Assembly: GCF_000719135.1 (NCBI RefSeq)
Contig: NZ_JOEK01000008.1
Coordinates: forward strand, 208,264 to 272,263
DNA: 64,000 nucleotides
Reading direction: 5' to 3'
Origin: Streptomyces avicenniae
Lineage (GTDB): Bacteria; Actinomycetota; Actinomycetes; Streptomycetales; Streptomycetaceae
Below, piece by piece: positions 16,315-26,232 of this stretch. Made by a program: the position numbers and the translations under genes. The notes below the pieces were generated by a model. The model had not been told where the DNA came from. It saw only the letters and a program-made list of their open reading frames with translations, and searched no databases. How positions within the stretch are numbered: position 1 is the stretch's first letter; each line of letters begins with the position of its first letter.

Positions 16315-18048
16315 CTAGAAGAGGAAGTAGCGCTGGGCGAGGGGCAGTTCGGTGGCGGGCTCCGGGACGATCGCCTCCCCGTCCACGGTGACGGTGAACG
16401 TGTCGGGGTCCACCGTGACGGACGGCCGCGCGTCGTTGAGCCGCATGTCGGCCTTGGTGACGCCCCGGGTGTTCGTGATGGCGGTGAAGGTCTTGGCGAC
16501 GCCGAACCGCTCCCCGAGGTGCGCGCCGAGCCCGTCCTCCAGCGCGAGCGGGGTGACGAAGTTGAGCGAGTTGGCGGCCGGGGCGCGCCCGACGGCGCCG
16601 AACATGGGCCGGGGCAGGACGGGCTGCGGCGTGGGGATGGACGCGTTGGCGTCGCCCATCTGGGCCCAGGCGATCTGGCCGCCCTTGAGGACGAGCTGCG
16701 GCTTCACGCCGAAGAACGCGGGGTCCCACAGCACGAGGTCGGCGAGCTTGCCCGGCTCGACGGAGCCGATCTCGTGGTCGAGGCCCTGGGCGACGGCCGG
16801 GTTGATCGTGTATTTGGCGACATAGCGGCGGGCCCGCGCGTTGTCGGCCGCGCCGTCGCCCGGCAGTGCGCCGCGCCGCCGCTTCATGACGTGCGCGGTC
16901 TGCCAGGTGCGCATGATCACCTCGCCGACGCGGCCCATGGCCTGGGAGTCGGAGGAGATGATCGAGATGGCGCCGAGGTCGTGCAGGACGTCCTCGGCGG
17001 CGATGGTGGACGGCCTGATGCGGGACTCGGCGAAGGCCAGGTCCTCGGGGACCGACGGGTTGAGGTGGTGGCAGACCATCAGCATGTCGAGGTGTTCCTC
17101 GACGGTGTTGACGGTGTGCGGGCGCGTCGGGTTGGTGGAGCTGGGCAGGACGTTCGGCTCGGAGACGACGGTGATGATGTCGGGAGCGTGCCCGCCGCCC
17201 GCGCCCTCGGTGTGGTACGCGTGGATGCCGCGTCCGGCGATGGCGGCGAGCGTGTCGGCGACGAAGCCCGCCTCGTTCAGCGTGTCGGTGTGGATCGCGA
17301 GCTGGGCGCCCGTCTCCTCGCACACGCCCAGGCAGGCGTCGATGGCGGCGGGGGTGGCGCCCCAGTCCTCGTGGATCTTGAAGCCGACGGCGCCGCCGCG
17401 CAGCTGGGCGAGCATGGCGTCGCGCGAGACGGTGTTGCCCTTGCCGAGCAGGCCGATGTTGAGGGGGATGCCGTCGAGGGCGGCGAACATGCGGGCGAGG
17501 TGCCAGCCGCCGGGGGTGATGGTGGTGGCCTTGGTGCCCTCGGCGGGGCCCGTGCCGCCGCCGAGGAGGGTGGTGACGCCGGAGGCGAGGGCCTCGTCGG
17601 CGATGGTCGGCGAGATGAAGTGGACGTGCGCGTCGATGGCCCCCGCGGTGAGGATCTTGCCGTTGCCCGCGATGATCTCGGTCTCGGGACCGATGACGAG
17701 GTCGGGGTGGACGCCGTCCATGGTGTCGGGGTTCCCCGCCTTGCCGAGGGCGGTGATACGGCCGTCCCTGAGGCCGACGTCCGCCTTGACGATCCCGGTG
17801 TGGTCGAGGACGACGGCGCCGGTGATCACGGTGTCGGGGGTGCCCTCGGCGCGGGTGGCGCGGGACTGGCCCATGGACTCGCGGATGACCTTGCCGCCGC
17901 CGAAGACGGCCTCGTCACCCGCCCGGCCTGGACCGCCCGCGAGGTCGTCCTCGATCTCGATCAGGAGGTCGGTGTCGGCGAGCCGCAGCCGGTCGCCGGT
18001 GGTCGGTCCGAACAGGTCGGCGTACACGGCGCGGGTCAGCTCGGCCAT
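16315..18048 (-). CDS. ureC: Urease alpha (catalytic) subunit UreC
   Basis: The 577-aa amidohydrolase-fold subunit hydrolyses urea to ammonia and carbamate. It shows the nickel-binding DAHVHF pair, the carbamylated lysine in [10 protein letters not shown] (about K221), AIHTDTLNE, the flap-region MVCHHLNP with the mobile Cys and His, and the metal Asp in [12 protein letters not shown]. The length matches the bacterial family (about 570 aa) and all key residues are present, so activity is expected. It starts 46 bp after ureB stops and ends in the usual C-terminal AQRYFLF. Confidence 0.97.
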   Translation of the reverse strand: MAELTRAVYADLFGPTTGDRLRLADTDLLIEIEDDLAGGPGRAGDEAVFGGGKVIRESMGQSRATRAEGTPDTVITGAVVLDHTGIVKADVGLRDGRITALGKAGNPDTMDGVHPDLVIGPETEIIAGNGKILTAGAIDAHVHFISPTIADEALASGVTTLLGGGTGPAEGTKATTITPGGWHLARMFAALDGIPLNIGLLGKGNTVSRDAMLAQLRGGAVGFKIHEDWGATPAAIDACLGVCEETGAQLAIHTDTLNEAGFVADTLAAIAGRGIHAYHTEGAGGGHAPDIITVVSEPNVLPSSTNPTRPHTVNTVEEHLDMLMVCHHLNPSVPEDLAFAESRIRPSTIAAEDVLHDLGAISIISSDSQAMGRVGEVIMRTWQTAHVMKRRRGALPGDGAADNARARRYVAKYTINPAVAQGLDHEIGSVEPGKLADLVLWDPAFFGVKPQLVLKGGQIAWAQMGDANASIPTPQPVLPRPMFGAVGRAPAANSLNFVTPLALEDGLGAHLGERFGVAKTFTAITNTRGVTKADMRLNDARPSVTVDPDTFTVTVDGEAIVPEPATELPLAQRYFLF

Positions 18049-18094
18049 ACCCGTCCCCTCTCCTGGCGCGTGGCGGTGGTGGTCACAGGGGCGC

Positions 18095-18400
18095 TCACAG
18101 GGCGCCGCCGGTCTCGCCGCGCAGTCCCGGCACGACGCGGCGCCCGGCCAGCGGCACCAGCTCGACCTCGACCGGGATGCCAGGTTCGAAGCGGACGGCG
18201 GTGCCGGCGGCGATCGCGAGGCGCTTGCCGCGCGCGGCGGCGCGGTCGAAGGCGAGCCCCGGGTTGGCCTCGGCGAAGTGGTAGTGCGAGCCGACCTGGA
18301 CGGGCCGGTCGGCGGCGTTGACGACGGTGAGCCGGGTGACGGGGGCGCCCTCGTTGAGCACCACGGGCGTGTCGGTGTACAGGATCTCCCCGGGGATCAC
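18095..18400 (-). CDS. ureB: Urease beta subunit UreB
   Basis: The 101-aa beta subunit starts with VIPGEI, the classic UreB opening, and contains [19 protein letters not shown]. The GTG at 18400 is preferred because GGGAGG precedes it at good spacing; an alternative GTG at 18427 overlaps the ureA stop by 4 nt and adds nine residues (MSGREEGGP). UreB packs with UreA and UreC in the (ABC)3 trimer. The separate A and B genes are the usual actinobacterial arrangement. Confidence 0.93.
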   Translation of the reverse strand: MIPGEILYTDTPVVLNEGAPVTRLTVVNAADRPVQVGSHYHFAEANPGLAFDRAAARGKRLAIAAGTAVRFEPGIPVEVELVPLAGRRVVPGLRGETGGAL

Positions 18401-18423
18401 GGGGCCTCCCTCCTCCCGCCCGC

Positions 18424-19979
<1,556 letters not shown>

Positions 19980-19987
19980 CGTGACGC

Positions 19988-20021
19988 GCCCCGGCCGCCG
20001 CGCACGCGGGGCGGCCGGGGC
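19988..20021. terminator. Bidirectional terminator between asd and the DUF5685 gene
   Basis: GCCCCGGCCGCC pairs perfectly with GGCGGCCGGGGC (12-bp stem, 10-nt loop) between two convergent genes. No U-tract is present, as is usual in high-GC actinobacteria. Confidence 0.75.
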
Positions 20022-20030
20022 GGGGCGGGG

Positions 20031-21260
20031 TCAGCAGTTGCAGTCGCAGGAGCAGCCGTCGCAGCAGCACCCGTCACAGCACCCGCCGCCCCCCTCGCCG
20101 CCCCCGCCGCCGCAGCAGTTGCAGGTCTGGCAGCAGTCGGCGCACTGGCCGCAGGGCTCCGCGTAATGGCAGGCACCGTGCCGCTCGTTGCCCGACCAGG
20201 GGCCGTCGTAGCTCTCGGCGCAGCAGATCTGGCAGGTGCAGAAGAGCCCGGCCGCCATCGCGCAGCCCGACCAGAAGCCGCGCCGCTTCCCCCGGCGGCC
20301 TGGCGGCTCGGGCAGGCCGGGGAAGTCCGGCAGGTCGGGGAGGCCGGGCGGCAGCGGCGTACGGGTGTCGCCGGACCCGTGGGCGTGGGTGTGGCCGCCG
20401 TGCGCGTGGCCGCCGAAGGCGCGGTCCACCGAGCGGCCGACCTCGTGCGCCAGCAGCAGGTGCGCCAGCTTGTCGTCGGTGAACTCGGCGTCCCGCAGCG
20501 CCAGGCGGATGCCGGTGACCGCCTCGTCGCACAGCCGCCGGATCTCGGGCAGCGGCGTGCCGGTGGCGTCGATCGGGTTCCACGCGCCGTTGCGCCGGTC
20601 GTCCTCCAGGTCCTCCACGGCGTCCAGCAGGTGCGCGAGGCGGCCGAAGAGCCCGCCCGCCTCGGCCAGCGGCCCCGCGTTGCCCGGCCGTCCCGCCAGC
20701 TGCGCGGTGTGGGCGAACGCGGCGGCCGTCGCCGTCTCCACCGGCTCGGTCACGGCCAGCACGGACGTCCCCGGCCCCGCCAGCCCCTCCACCTCGGGCT
20801 GCCGCGCCACGGCGTCCACCAGCACGGACGTGTCGAAGCCCACCGACTCCCCCGACCGCGCGCCCGCCACGTCCCAGCCGGAGGCCACCCGCCGCGCCGC
20901 GCCGGCGAGGACGGGCCGGGCGAACACACCGTCCCCGTCCGCCACATGGTCACGCAGCTTGGCCGAGGCCAGGACGAGGGAGACCACCGCCGCGAGCCGC
21001 GCGCCCTCGTCCGCCGCGACCGACGCCGTCCGCATCCCGCGCAGCGCGCACGGCCCCGCGGTCCGCCGTACCCGCGCCTCCGCAGGCGCCTGGGCGGCGA
21101 ACAGGACGGATATCAGCAGCCCGTCGTAGTTCGTGGCGATCCGCGCCGCCTGCCCCCGCATCCCCCGCAGGGCCAGACACAGCCCGCACAGATGCCCCAT
21201 CCACTCGCCGAACAGCCCCTCGGACAGCCGGTGCCTGCACGGCCGCACGATTCCGAACAT
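20031..21260 (-). CDS. DUF5685-family protein with cysteine-rich C-terminal tail
   Basis: The 409-aa protein starts MFGIVRPCRHRLSEGLFGEW, the signature opening of DUF5685, with CGLCLALRGMRG, HLLDAVEDLEDDRRNGAWNP and AHEVGRSVDRAFGGHAHGG further on. The helical body (residues 1-300) resembles an enzyme scaffold, with a conserved DAVEDLEDD acidic motif that could bind metal. A Pro/Leu-rich linker leads to a tail of about 85 residues with some 24 Cys in CC, CXC and CXXC pairs (CTCQICC, CADCCQTCNCC, DGCCCDGCSCDCNC) that could bind metal. Function is unknown. It starts at ATG 21260 and is probably monocistronic. Confidence 0.82.
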   Translation of the reverse strand: MFGIVRPCRHRLSEGLFGEWMGHLCGLCLALRGMRGQAARIATNYDGLLISVLFAAQAPAEARVRRTAGPCALRGMRTASVAADEGARLAAVVSLVLASAKLRDHVADGDGVFARPVLAGAARRVASGWDVAGARSGESVGFDTSVLVDAVARQPEVEGLAGPGTSVLAVTEPVETATAAAFAHTAQLAGRPGNAGPLAEAGGLFGRLAHLLDAVEDLEDDRRNGAWNPIDATGTPLPEIRRLCDEAVTGIRLALRDAEFTDDKLAHLLLAHEVGRSVDRAFGGHAHGGHTHAHGSGDTRTPLPPGLPDLPDFPGLPEPPGRRGKRRGFWSGCAMAAGLFCTCQICCAESYDGPWSGNERHGACHYAEPCGQCADCCQTCNCCGGGGGEGGGGCCDGCCCDGCSCDCNC

Positions 21261-21290
21261 CCCCTGTTCCCCCCTGCTACGGCACGCAGC

Positions 21291-21323
21291 GGAGCCCCCG
21301 GTCCCTGTCGGACCGGGGGCTCC
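21291..21323. terminator. Terminator of the first streptogrisin gene
   Basis: A perfect 14-bp stem (GGAGCCCCCGGTCC with its complement) and a 5-nt loop lie 36 bp past the stop of the protease gene and just before the DUF5685 start, insulating the two genes. Confidence 0.85.
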
Positions 21324-21358
21324 GTGAAGCGACGTGCCGGTGATCTGACGGTCTACCG

Positions 21359-22450
21359 CTACGGGATCGTAGCCCCCACCGCGGCGAGCGCGTCCGTCAC
21401 GGGGTAGAAGAACGTCGTGCCGCCCGACGTGCAGTTGCCGCTGCCGCCCGAGGTGAGCCCGATGGCGTTGCTGCCGTCGAACAACGCGCCGCCGCTGTCG
21501 CCCGGTTCGGCGCACACGGTGGTCTGGATGGTGCCTTCCACCGTGCCCTGCGGGTAGCGCACGGCGACGTCCACGGCGGTCACCTCGCCGTCGTGGAGAC
21601 CGGTGGTGCTGCCACTGCGCTGCACGCTCTGACCGACCGTCGCCTCGGCGGCGCCGGTGATCTCCTGCGTGGTGCCGTCGTACAGGAACACCGCGCTCGG
21701 GTGGTCGGGCGCCGGGGCCGAGTACTCGACCAGCGCGTAGTCGGCGCCGGGGAACTGCCCAGCGGTGAGGGTGCCGAGGGCCGGGCCGCCCGAGGAGGCG
21801 GACCAGGAGCTGCCGACGCTCCCGCAGTGCCCCGCGGTCAGGAAGCCCGCGGAGCCGCCGATCGAGACGTTGAACCCGAGCGAGCAGCGCGCGCCCGAGC
21901 TGTAGATGGCCTCGCCGCCCGCGATGAAGGGCTGGAACTCCCCTGCCACCGCGTCGAGCGAGGCGCGCGCGCCCAGTTCGGCGACGGAGGCCCGCAGGTC
22001 GGCCAGGGACGCGCCGCGCACCGTGCTGTCGGTGGTGACGCGGACCGTGTTGGAGACCGGGTCCACGGCCCAGGCGGTGCCGGCGACGGCGAATCCGGCG
22101 ACGGCGTCCTTCACCTCGTCCAGTTCGGCGAGGCTGTGCCGGACGACGCGGGCCTCGGCGCCCGCGCTGCGGACGGTCGCGGCGGCCGTCTCGTCCGTGA
22201 CGTTGACCACGAGCGTGCCCGAGTCGGCGTCGTAGTAGGTACCACCCGAGGTCTCGGGCGTGAGTTGCGCGGAGAGTGAGGCCGCGAGGGTGCCCGCCTC
22301 GGCTGAGGAGAGAACCTGCGGAGCGGCCGTGGGGACCGCTGCGGACTCGGCGTTCGCCTCCGCGACGGCGAAGGTGCCGGCGAAGAGGGCCGCGATTCCG
22401 GTCGCGGCGGCGGCGACACGTCGCCGGTGTGACGTACGTCGGTGTGTCAC
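21359..22450 (-). CDS. Secreted S1-family serine protease, streptogrisin A/B-like
   Basis: The 363-aa preproenzyme starts at GTG 22450 after GGAGGA. A Tat/Sec-style signal (THRRTSHRRR, a hydrophobic stretch, then ANA) ends near residue 34; a propeptide of the alpha-lytic type with pro-repeat segments (VDPVSNTVRVTTDSTVRG) follows. The mature chymotrypsin-fold domain starts near AIYSSGARCSLGFNV. The triad is visible in TAGHC (about H206), DYALVEY (about D238) and PGDSGGALF (about S316), with paired Cys. The pro region should act as a folding chaperone and inhibitor. It is monocistronic, with a terminator behind and a DasR-like site about 290 bp upstream. Confidence 0.92.
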   Translation of the reverse strand: MTHRRTSHRRRVAAAATGIAALFAGTFAVAEANAESAAVPTAAPQVLSSAEAGTLAASLSAQLTPETSGGTYYDADSGTLVVNVTDETAAATVRSAGAEARVVRHSLAELDEVKDAVAGFAVAGTAWAVDPVSNTVRVTTDSTVRGASLADLRASVAELGARASLDAVAGEFQPFIAGGEAIYSSGARCSLGFNVSIGGSAGFLTAGHCGSVGSSWSASSGGPALGTLTAGQFPGADYALVEYSAPAPDHPSAVFLYDGTTQEITGAAEATVGQSVQRSGSTTGLHDGEVTAVDVAVRYPQGTVEGTIQTTVCAEPGDSGGALFDGSNAIGLTSGGSGNCTSGGTTFFYPVTDALAAVGATIP

Positions 22451-22735
22451 GCTCTTTTCCTCCTGTGGGGGGTGGAGCCAGGGCTCCGGAGAGAGCATGA
22501 ACCCGGCCAACCCGGCGCGGGCCAGTCACGTTCATGCCAAGCGATACCGGCGAGTATCCGAGTCCGCAGGGCGCCGCACAAGGCCGAGAACTTGCCCCAG
22601 CCATATGAGCACACCGGTAGGGGTAATGCGCGTAAACCATCCAGAACACTCCGGGTTTTCCTGCGCGGGACGGACAGCCCGGGGACACCTTGCGCATGCG
22701 TACGCTCGCGGGGCGTGGCGACATCCACCCCGTCG

Positions 22736-22751
22736 AGTGGTCTGGACCTGT
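22736..22751. promoter_or_regulatory. DasR (dre)-like operator upstream of the protease gene
   Basis: AGTGGTCTGGACCTGT matches the dre consensus A(C/G)TGGTCTAGACCA(G/C)T at 14 of 16 positions. DasR is the GlcNAc-responsive GntR regulator of streptomycetes. The site is 286 bp upstream of the protease start, rather far for direct repression. Confidence 0.5.
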
Positions 22752-23160
22752 CTGGAAATCGCCGGTGGCTACGCGCGTTTCACCCACATACCCGTCCGCT
22801 CGAACAGATGTGAGGTGACGCGCGTCACGGCGCGGGCGCCCCGCCGTCCGTCCGCCGCGCCCGGCGGGTGGCGGGCCGTCAGGAGGCCGCCGTGCGCGCC
22901 GGACAAGGCCGCGCGCAGGGCCGTCGGGCGGAGCGCGGGGAACACCGCGGGGCGGGCCGTACGCGCAGGTCACGGGCGTACGCGGGCTCGTGCGGCCTCG
23001 TGCGGCCCCGGGCGCCGGACGGGCGTCGCGGCCGACGGCGCGGCAGGGGAAGGCGCCTGAGCCGCCGTCCGCCCACGCGTCCCCGCACCGCCCCGCACCG
23101 CCTCGCACGGGCCACGTGGCGGCGGGGACCACAGGACGACACCACCGGCGGACACACGCA

Positions 23161-23194
23161 CCGGGCACGGCCGCGCCCCCGCGGCCGTGCCCGG
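23161..23194. terminator. Second of two tandem terminator hairpins
   Basis: CCGGGCACGGCCGCG pairs perfectly with its complement across a 4-nt C loop (15-bp stem). It lies 7 bp beyond the hairpin at 23202-23236 in the direction of the protease transcript. Confidence 0.75.
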
Positions 23195-23201
23195 AACAGC
23201 A

Positions 23202-23236
23202 CTGCGCCCCGCCGGTCGGGGACCGGCGGGGCGCAG
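23202..23236. terminator. First terminator hairpin of the second protease gene
   Basis: A perfect 16-bp stem beginning CTGCGCCCCGCCGGTC with a 3-nt GGG loop lies 25 bp downstream of the stop codon at 23261. Confidence 0.85.
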
Positions 23237-23260
23237 CGTCCTGCGGAGGTGCGTCGTGCG

Positions 23261-24181
23261 TCAGAGGATGGTCGCCCCGTAGGCGCTCAGGGCCTCGACG
23301 ACCGGCTGGAAGTACGTCGTGCCGCCGACGCTGCAGTTGCCGTTGCCGCCGGAGGTGAGGCCGAGGGCGGTGCGGCCGGAGAACAGCGGGCCACCACTGT
23401 CGCCGGGCTCGGCGCAGATGTTGGTCCTGATCAGGCCGGAGACGATGTCACCGCCGCCGTAGTTCACCGTGTAGTTGAGACCGGTGATCGAGCCGCTGCG
23501 CAGGCCGGTGGTGCTGCCGGAGCGCTGCGCCGCCTGGCCGACCGACGGGTTCGCGGCGCCGGTGATGTCCACCGTGGTGCCGTTGTACAGGTTGACCACG
23601 CCGGGACGCGGGACGGACGCGTTGTCGTACCGCACCAGGCCGTAGTCGTTGCCCGGGAAGCTGGAGCCGACCGTCGGGCCGATGTACGTGGTCAGCGACG
23701 GGTTGGTGTACCAGCCGGGGTAGCCGTCCGTGCAGTGGCCCGCCGTCAGGAAGTACGCGGCGCCGCCGATCGAGACGTTGAAGCCCGCCGAGCAGCGCCA
23801 GCCGAGGGAGGCGTAGATCGGGTCGCCACCGGCCAGGTACCGCTCCAGCGTGCCCTCGGTGCGCTCCACCGTCAGGGCGCCGGAGAGGGCGCCCGCGCTG
23901 CTGCGCAGCTCGGCGATCTCGGCGTTCGAGACCGTCTCGTCCGCGGTCACGACGACGCGGCCCGACTGCTTGTCCACCGTCCAGGCCGTGCCCGCGACGT
24001 CGGCGTCGAGCACCGCGGCGCTGGCGGCCGACAGCTGCGAGGAGCTGAAGGTGGAGACCGGCTCGGCCGAGGCCGTGCTCGGCATGACGAACGCGGCGGC
24101 GGCGAGCAGGCCGGACGCCGCGGCGGCCAGGCGGAGCCGACGGGACATCCGCCCGTGGGGGTTGGTGCGCTTCAAACCCAC
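23261..24181 (-). CDS. Secreted S1-family serine protease, streptogrisin-like (short propeptide)
   Basis: The 306-aa preproenzyme starts at GTG 24181, 5 nt after GGAGG. It has a basic, twin-Arg-containing N-terminus ([15 protein letters not shown]), a signal hydrophobic core ending near TASA, and a pro region of about 75 residues, shorter than that of the neighbouring protease. The mature part begins near [15 protein letters not shown]. The triad lies in TAGHC (about H144), DYGLVRY (about D179) and PGDSGGPLF (about S259). The catalytic domain is a clear paralogue of the gene at 21.4-22.4 kb, so the pair probably arose by duplication. It is monocistronic and followed by two terminators. Confidence 0.92.
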   Translation of the reverse strand: MGLKRTNPHGRMSRRLRLAAAASGLLAAAAFVMPSTASAEPVSTFSSSQLSAASAAVLDADVAGTAWTVDKQSGRVVVTADETVSNAEIAELRSSAGALSGALTVERTEGTLERYLAGGDPIYASLGWRCSAGFNVSIGGAAYFLTAGHCTDGYPGWYTNPSLTTYIGPTVGSSFPGNDYGLVRYDNASVPRPGVVNLYNGTTVDITGAANPSVGQAAQRSGSTTGLRSGSITGLNYTVNYGGGDIVSGLIRTNICAEPGDSGGPLFSGRTALGLTSGGNGNCSVGGTTYFQPVVEALSAYGATIL

Positions 24182-24568
24182 TTGATCCTCCAGGTAAGGA
24201 ATCCGGAGCCCATGGCTGTCTGGGCAGGGGTGAGGCGTGGCCAGGGACGGCGGACGGGGCGCCCCGTCCGCCATGACCCTGACAAGCGCTGGTGCAGAGT
24301 CTTCTCACCGCCGACGCCGTTGAAAAGAACGCCTTTTGGACACCGCGCGCACGCTTCCGTCACCCAATCGGCGGGCCGCGTGAAACTTACTCGCAGTCAG
24401 CATGCGTGAACGGCAACGCCGCTGATGAAGCCGCACATCGAATGCACCAGAACCGTCACGAAAACGGGATCGGATGGGCATACCCTTGGCGCATCATCCG
24501 CATGATGGACGACCATGGGGGGGATGCGGACGGGGTTAGGCCGCCGCCCGGGAGGAGAGGAGGCATCC
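24182..24568. other. Divergent intergenic region, protease / sepF paralogue
   Basis: No gene is supported in these 387 bp. AT-richer patches (24310-24350, 24380-24400) probably hold the two divergent promoters. No operator was recognised. Confidence 0.6.
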
Positions 24569-25012
24569 ATGGGATCGGTACGAAAGGCGAGCGCCTGGCT
24601 GGGTCTCGTCGAGGACCGCGAGATGCGCTACTACGACGACGAGTACGCGGAGGGCCCCGAGCCCGGCGACGACGCCGGTCCGTGGACCACCGACCCGCGG
24701 GTCAGGGTCGCGGCCGAGGTCGCGCAGGACCAGGGCGGCCGTATCGCCACGGTCACGCCCGACGGCTTCGGGGACGCGCGCCGCATCGGCGAGCTGTTCC
24801 GCGACGGCGTGCCGGTCGTGATCAACCTGACGGTCCTCGACTCGGGCGACGCCAAGCGCGTCGTGGACTTCGCGGCCGGGCTCACCTTCGGTCTGCGGGG
24901 CACCATCGAGCGGGTCGCCAACCGCGTGTTCCTGCTCACACCGGCCGACTACCAGATCGTGACCGCGCAGCGGGACCGTTCCGCCGAGGACGGCTTCTAC
25001 AACCAGAGCTGA
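24569..25012 (+). CDS. SepF paralogue (cell-division FtsZ-associated protein)
   Basis: The 147-aa protein has the SepF N-terminal amphipathic helix ([17 protein letters not shown]), an acidic linker, and the C-terminal SepF domain with [54 protein letters not shown] and VFLLTP. SepF anchors FtsZ to the membrane; the domain dimerises through the GLTFGLRG region. ATG 24569 follows AGGAGG. It stands alone rather than in a dcw (division and cell wall) cluster with ftsZ, so it is probably one of the extra streptomycete SepF-like proteins and not the main SepF. Confidence 0.88.
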   Translation: MGSVRKASAWLGLVEDREMRYYDDEYAEGPEPGDDAGPWTTDPRVRVAAEVAQDQGGRIATVTPDGFGDARRIGELFRDGVPVVINLTVLDSGDAKRVVDFAAGLTFGLRGTIERVANRVFLLTPADYQIVTAQRDRSAEDGFYNQS

Positions 25013-25013
25013 T

Positions 25014-25030
25014 CCGCCCCCACCGGGCGG
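25014..25030. terminator. Short convergent hairpin
   Basis: CCGCCC and GGGCGG form a 6-bp stem with a 5-nt loop in the 19-bp gap between two convergent genes. It is weak but the only structure available there. Confidence 0.4.
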
Positions 25031-25031
25031 G

Positions 25032-26216
25032 TCAGCCGCGGAACGCGTCCCGTCCGGTGAGCGCCTTGCCGAGCACCAGTTGATGCATCTCACTGGTGCC
25101 CTCGTACGTGAGGACCGTCTCCAGGTTCGCCATGTGGCGCATCACCGGGTACTCCCACGAGATGCCGTTCGCGCCCAGGATCGTCCGGGCGGTGCGGCAG
25201 ATGTCCAGCGCCTCGCGCACGTTGCCCAGCTTGCCGAGGCTGACCTGCTCGGGCAGGAGCCGCCCGGCGTCCATGCGGCGGCCGAGGTGGAGGGCGAGCA
25301 GCAGCCCCTTGTTCAGCTCCACCGCCATGTCGGCGAGCTTCGCCTGCGTCAGCTGGAAGCCGCCGATGGGCCTGCCGAACTGCTCGCGCGTCCCCGCGTA
25401 CTCCAGGGCCGTACGGAAGCAGGTGCGCGCCGCGCCGAGCACGCCCCAGACGATGCCGTACCGCGCGTGGCTCAGGCAGCTCAGCGGCGCCCGCAACCCC
25501 CGCGCGTCGGCGAGGACCGCCTCGTCCGGCAGGCGCACCCCCTCCAGCAGCAGCTCGCTCGTCACCGAGGCGCGCAGCGAGCCCTTGTGCCGGATGGGCG
25601 TGGCGGTGAATCCGGGGGTGCCCGCGGGGACGAGGAAGCCGCGCACGCCGTCGTCCGTCCTGGCCCAGACGACGGCGACGTCGGCGATCGACCCGTTGGT
25701 GATCCACGTCTTGCGGCCGGTCAGCAGCCAGCCGCGGCCGTCGCGTTCGGCGCGGGTGCGCATGCCGGACGGGTCGGAGCCGTGGTCGGGCTCGGTGAGG
25801 GCGAAGCAGCCGACGGTCTCCCCTGCGGCCATCCCGGGCAGCCAGGCGCGGCGCTGCTCCTCGGAGCCGTACCGGTGGATCGCGTACATGGCGAGGGAGC
25901 CCTGCACGGAGACGAGGGAGCGGATGCCCGAGTCGGCGGCCTCCAGCTCCAGGCAGACCAGCCCGTACTGGACGGCCGACGCGCCCGCGCAGCCGTAGCC
26001 CTCCAGCGGCATCCCGAGGGCGCCCAGGGCGCCGAGGCCGCGGGCGAGGCCGCGCGGGTCGGGCAGTTCGCCGCGCTCGTACCAGTCGGCGACGTACGGC
26101 AGGACGTGGTCGGCGGCCCAGCGGCGCGCGGCGGCGCGGACGGCGAGGTCGTCGTCACCGAGGAGTTCGTCGATGCCGAGGGGATCGGCGGGGTCGAAGA
26201 CGGGACGGTCCTGCAC
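25032..26216 (-). CDS. Acyl-CoA dehydrogenase, glutaryl-CoA dehydrogenase-like
   Basis: The 394-aa flavoenzyme has the family's substrate/FAD segments CFALTEPDHGSDPSGMRT and GRKTWITNGSIADVAVVWA, the helical RYGIVWGVLGAARTCF domain, REQFGRPIGGFQLTQAKLA and the C-terminal catalytic region TYEGTSEMHQLVLGKALTG, where the Glu of YEGT is the expected base. The TYEGT motif and overall pattern are closest to glutaryl-CoA dehydrogenase (lysine/tryptophan catabolism, glutaryl-CoA to crotonyl-CoA). GTG 26216 starts the gene. It is probably co-transcribed with the MFS gene 16 bp upstream. Another short-chain acyl-CoA substrate is possible. Confidence 0.85.
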   Translation of the reverse strand: MQDRPVFDPADPLGIDELLGDDDLAVRAAARRWAADHVLPYVADWYERGELPDPRGLARGLGALGALGMPLEGYGCAGASAVQYGLVCLELEAADSGIRSLVSVQGSLAMYAIHRYGSEEQRRAWLPGMAAGETVGCFALTEPDHGSDPSGMRTRAERDGRGWLLTGRKTWITNGSIADVAVVWARTDDGVRGFLVPAGTPGFTATPIRHKGSLRASVTSELLLEGVRLPDEAVLADARGLRAPLSCLSHARYGIVWGVLGAARTCFRTALEYAGTREQFGRPIGGFQLTQAKLADMAVELNKGLLLALHLGRRMDAGRLLPEQVSLGKLGNVREALDICRTARTILGANGISWEYPVMRHMANLETVLTYEGTSEMHQLVLGKALTGRDAFRG

Positions 26217-26232
26217 GGCGGGGCGCCTTTCG

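Larger units (their letters stand above)
22451..23260. other. 810-bp gap between two protease genes
   Basis: No gene is supported here. It contains the promoter region of the first protease, a DasR-like site at 22736-22751, a very GC-rich uncharacterised stretch (22830-23150) and two adjoining perfect hairpins (23161-23236) ending the second protease gene. Long open frames across it are compositional. Confidence 0.7.

Noticed and set aside
20031..23168. Single 1045-codon minus-strand frame spanning DUF5685 and the protease region
   Set aside because: Only the last 409 codons match a family; the rest is antisense or out-of-frame to the protease gene and crosses its terminator.
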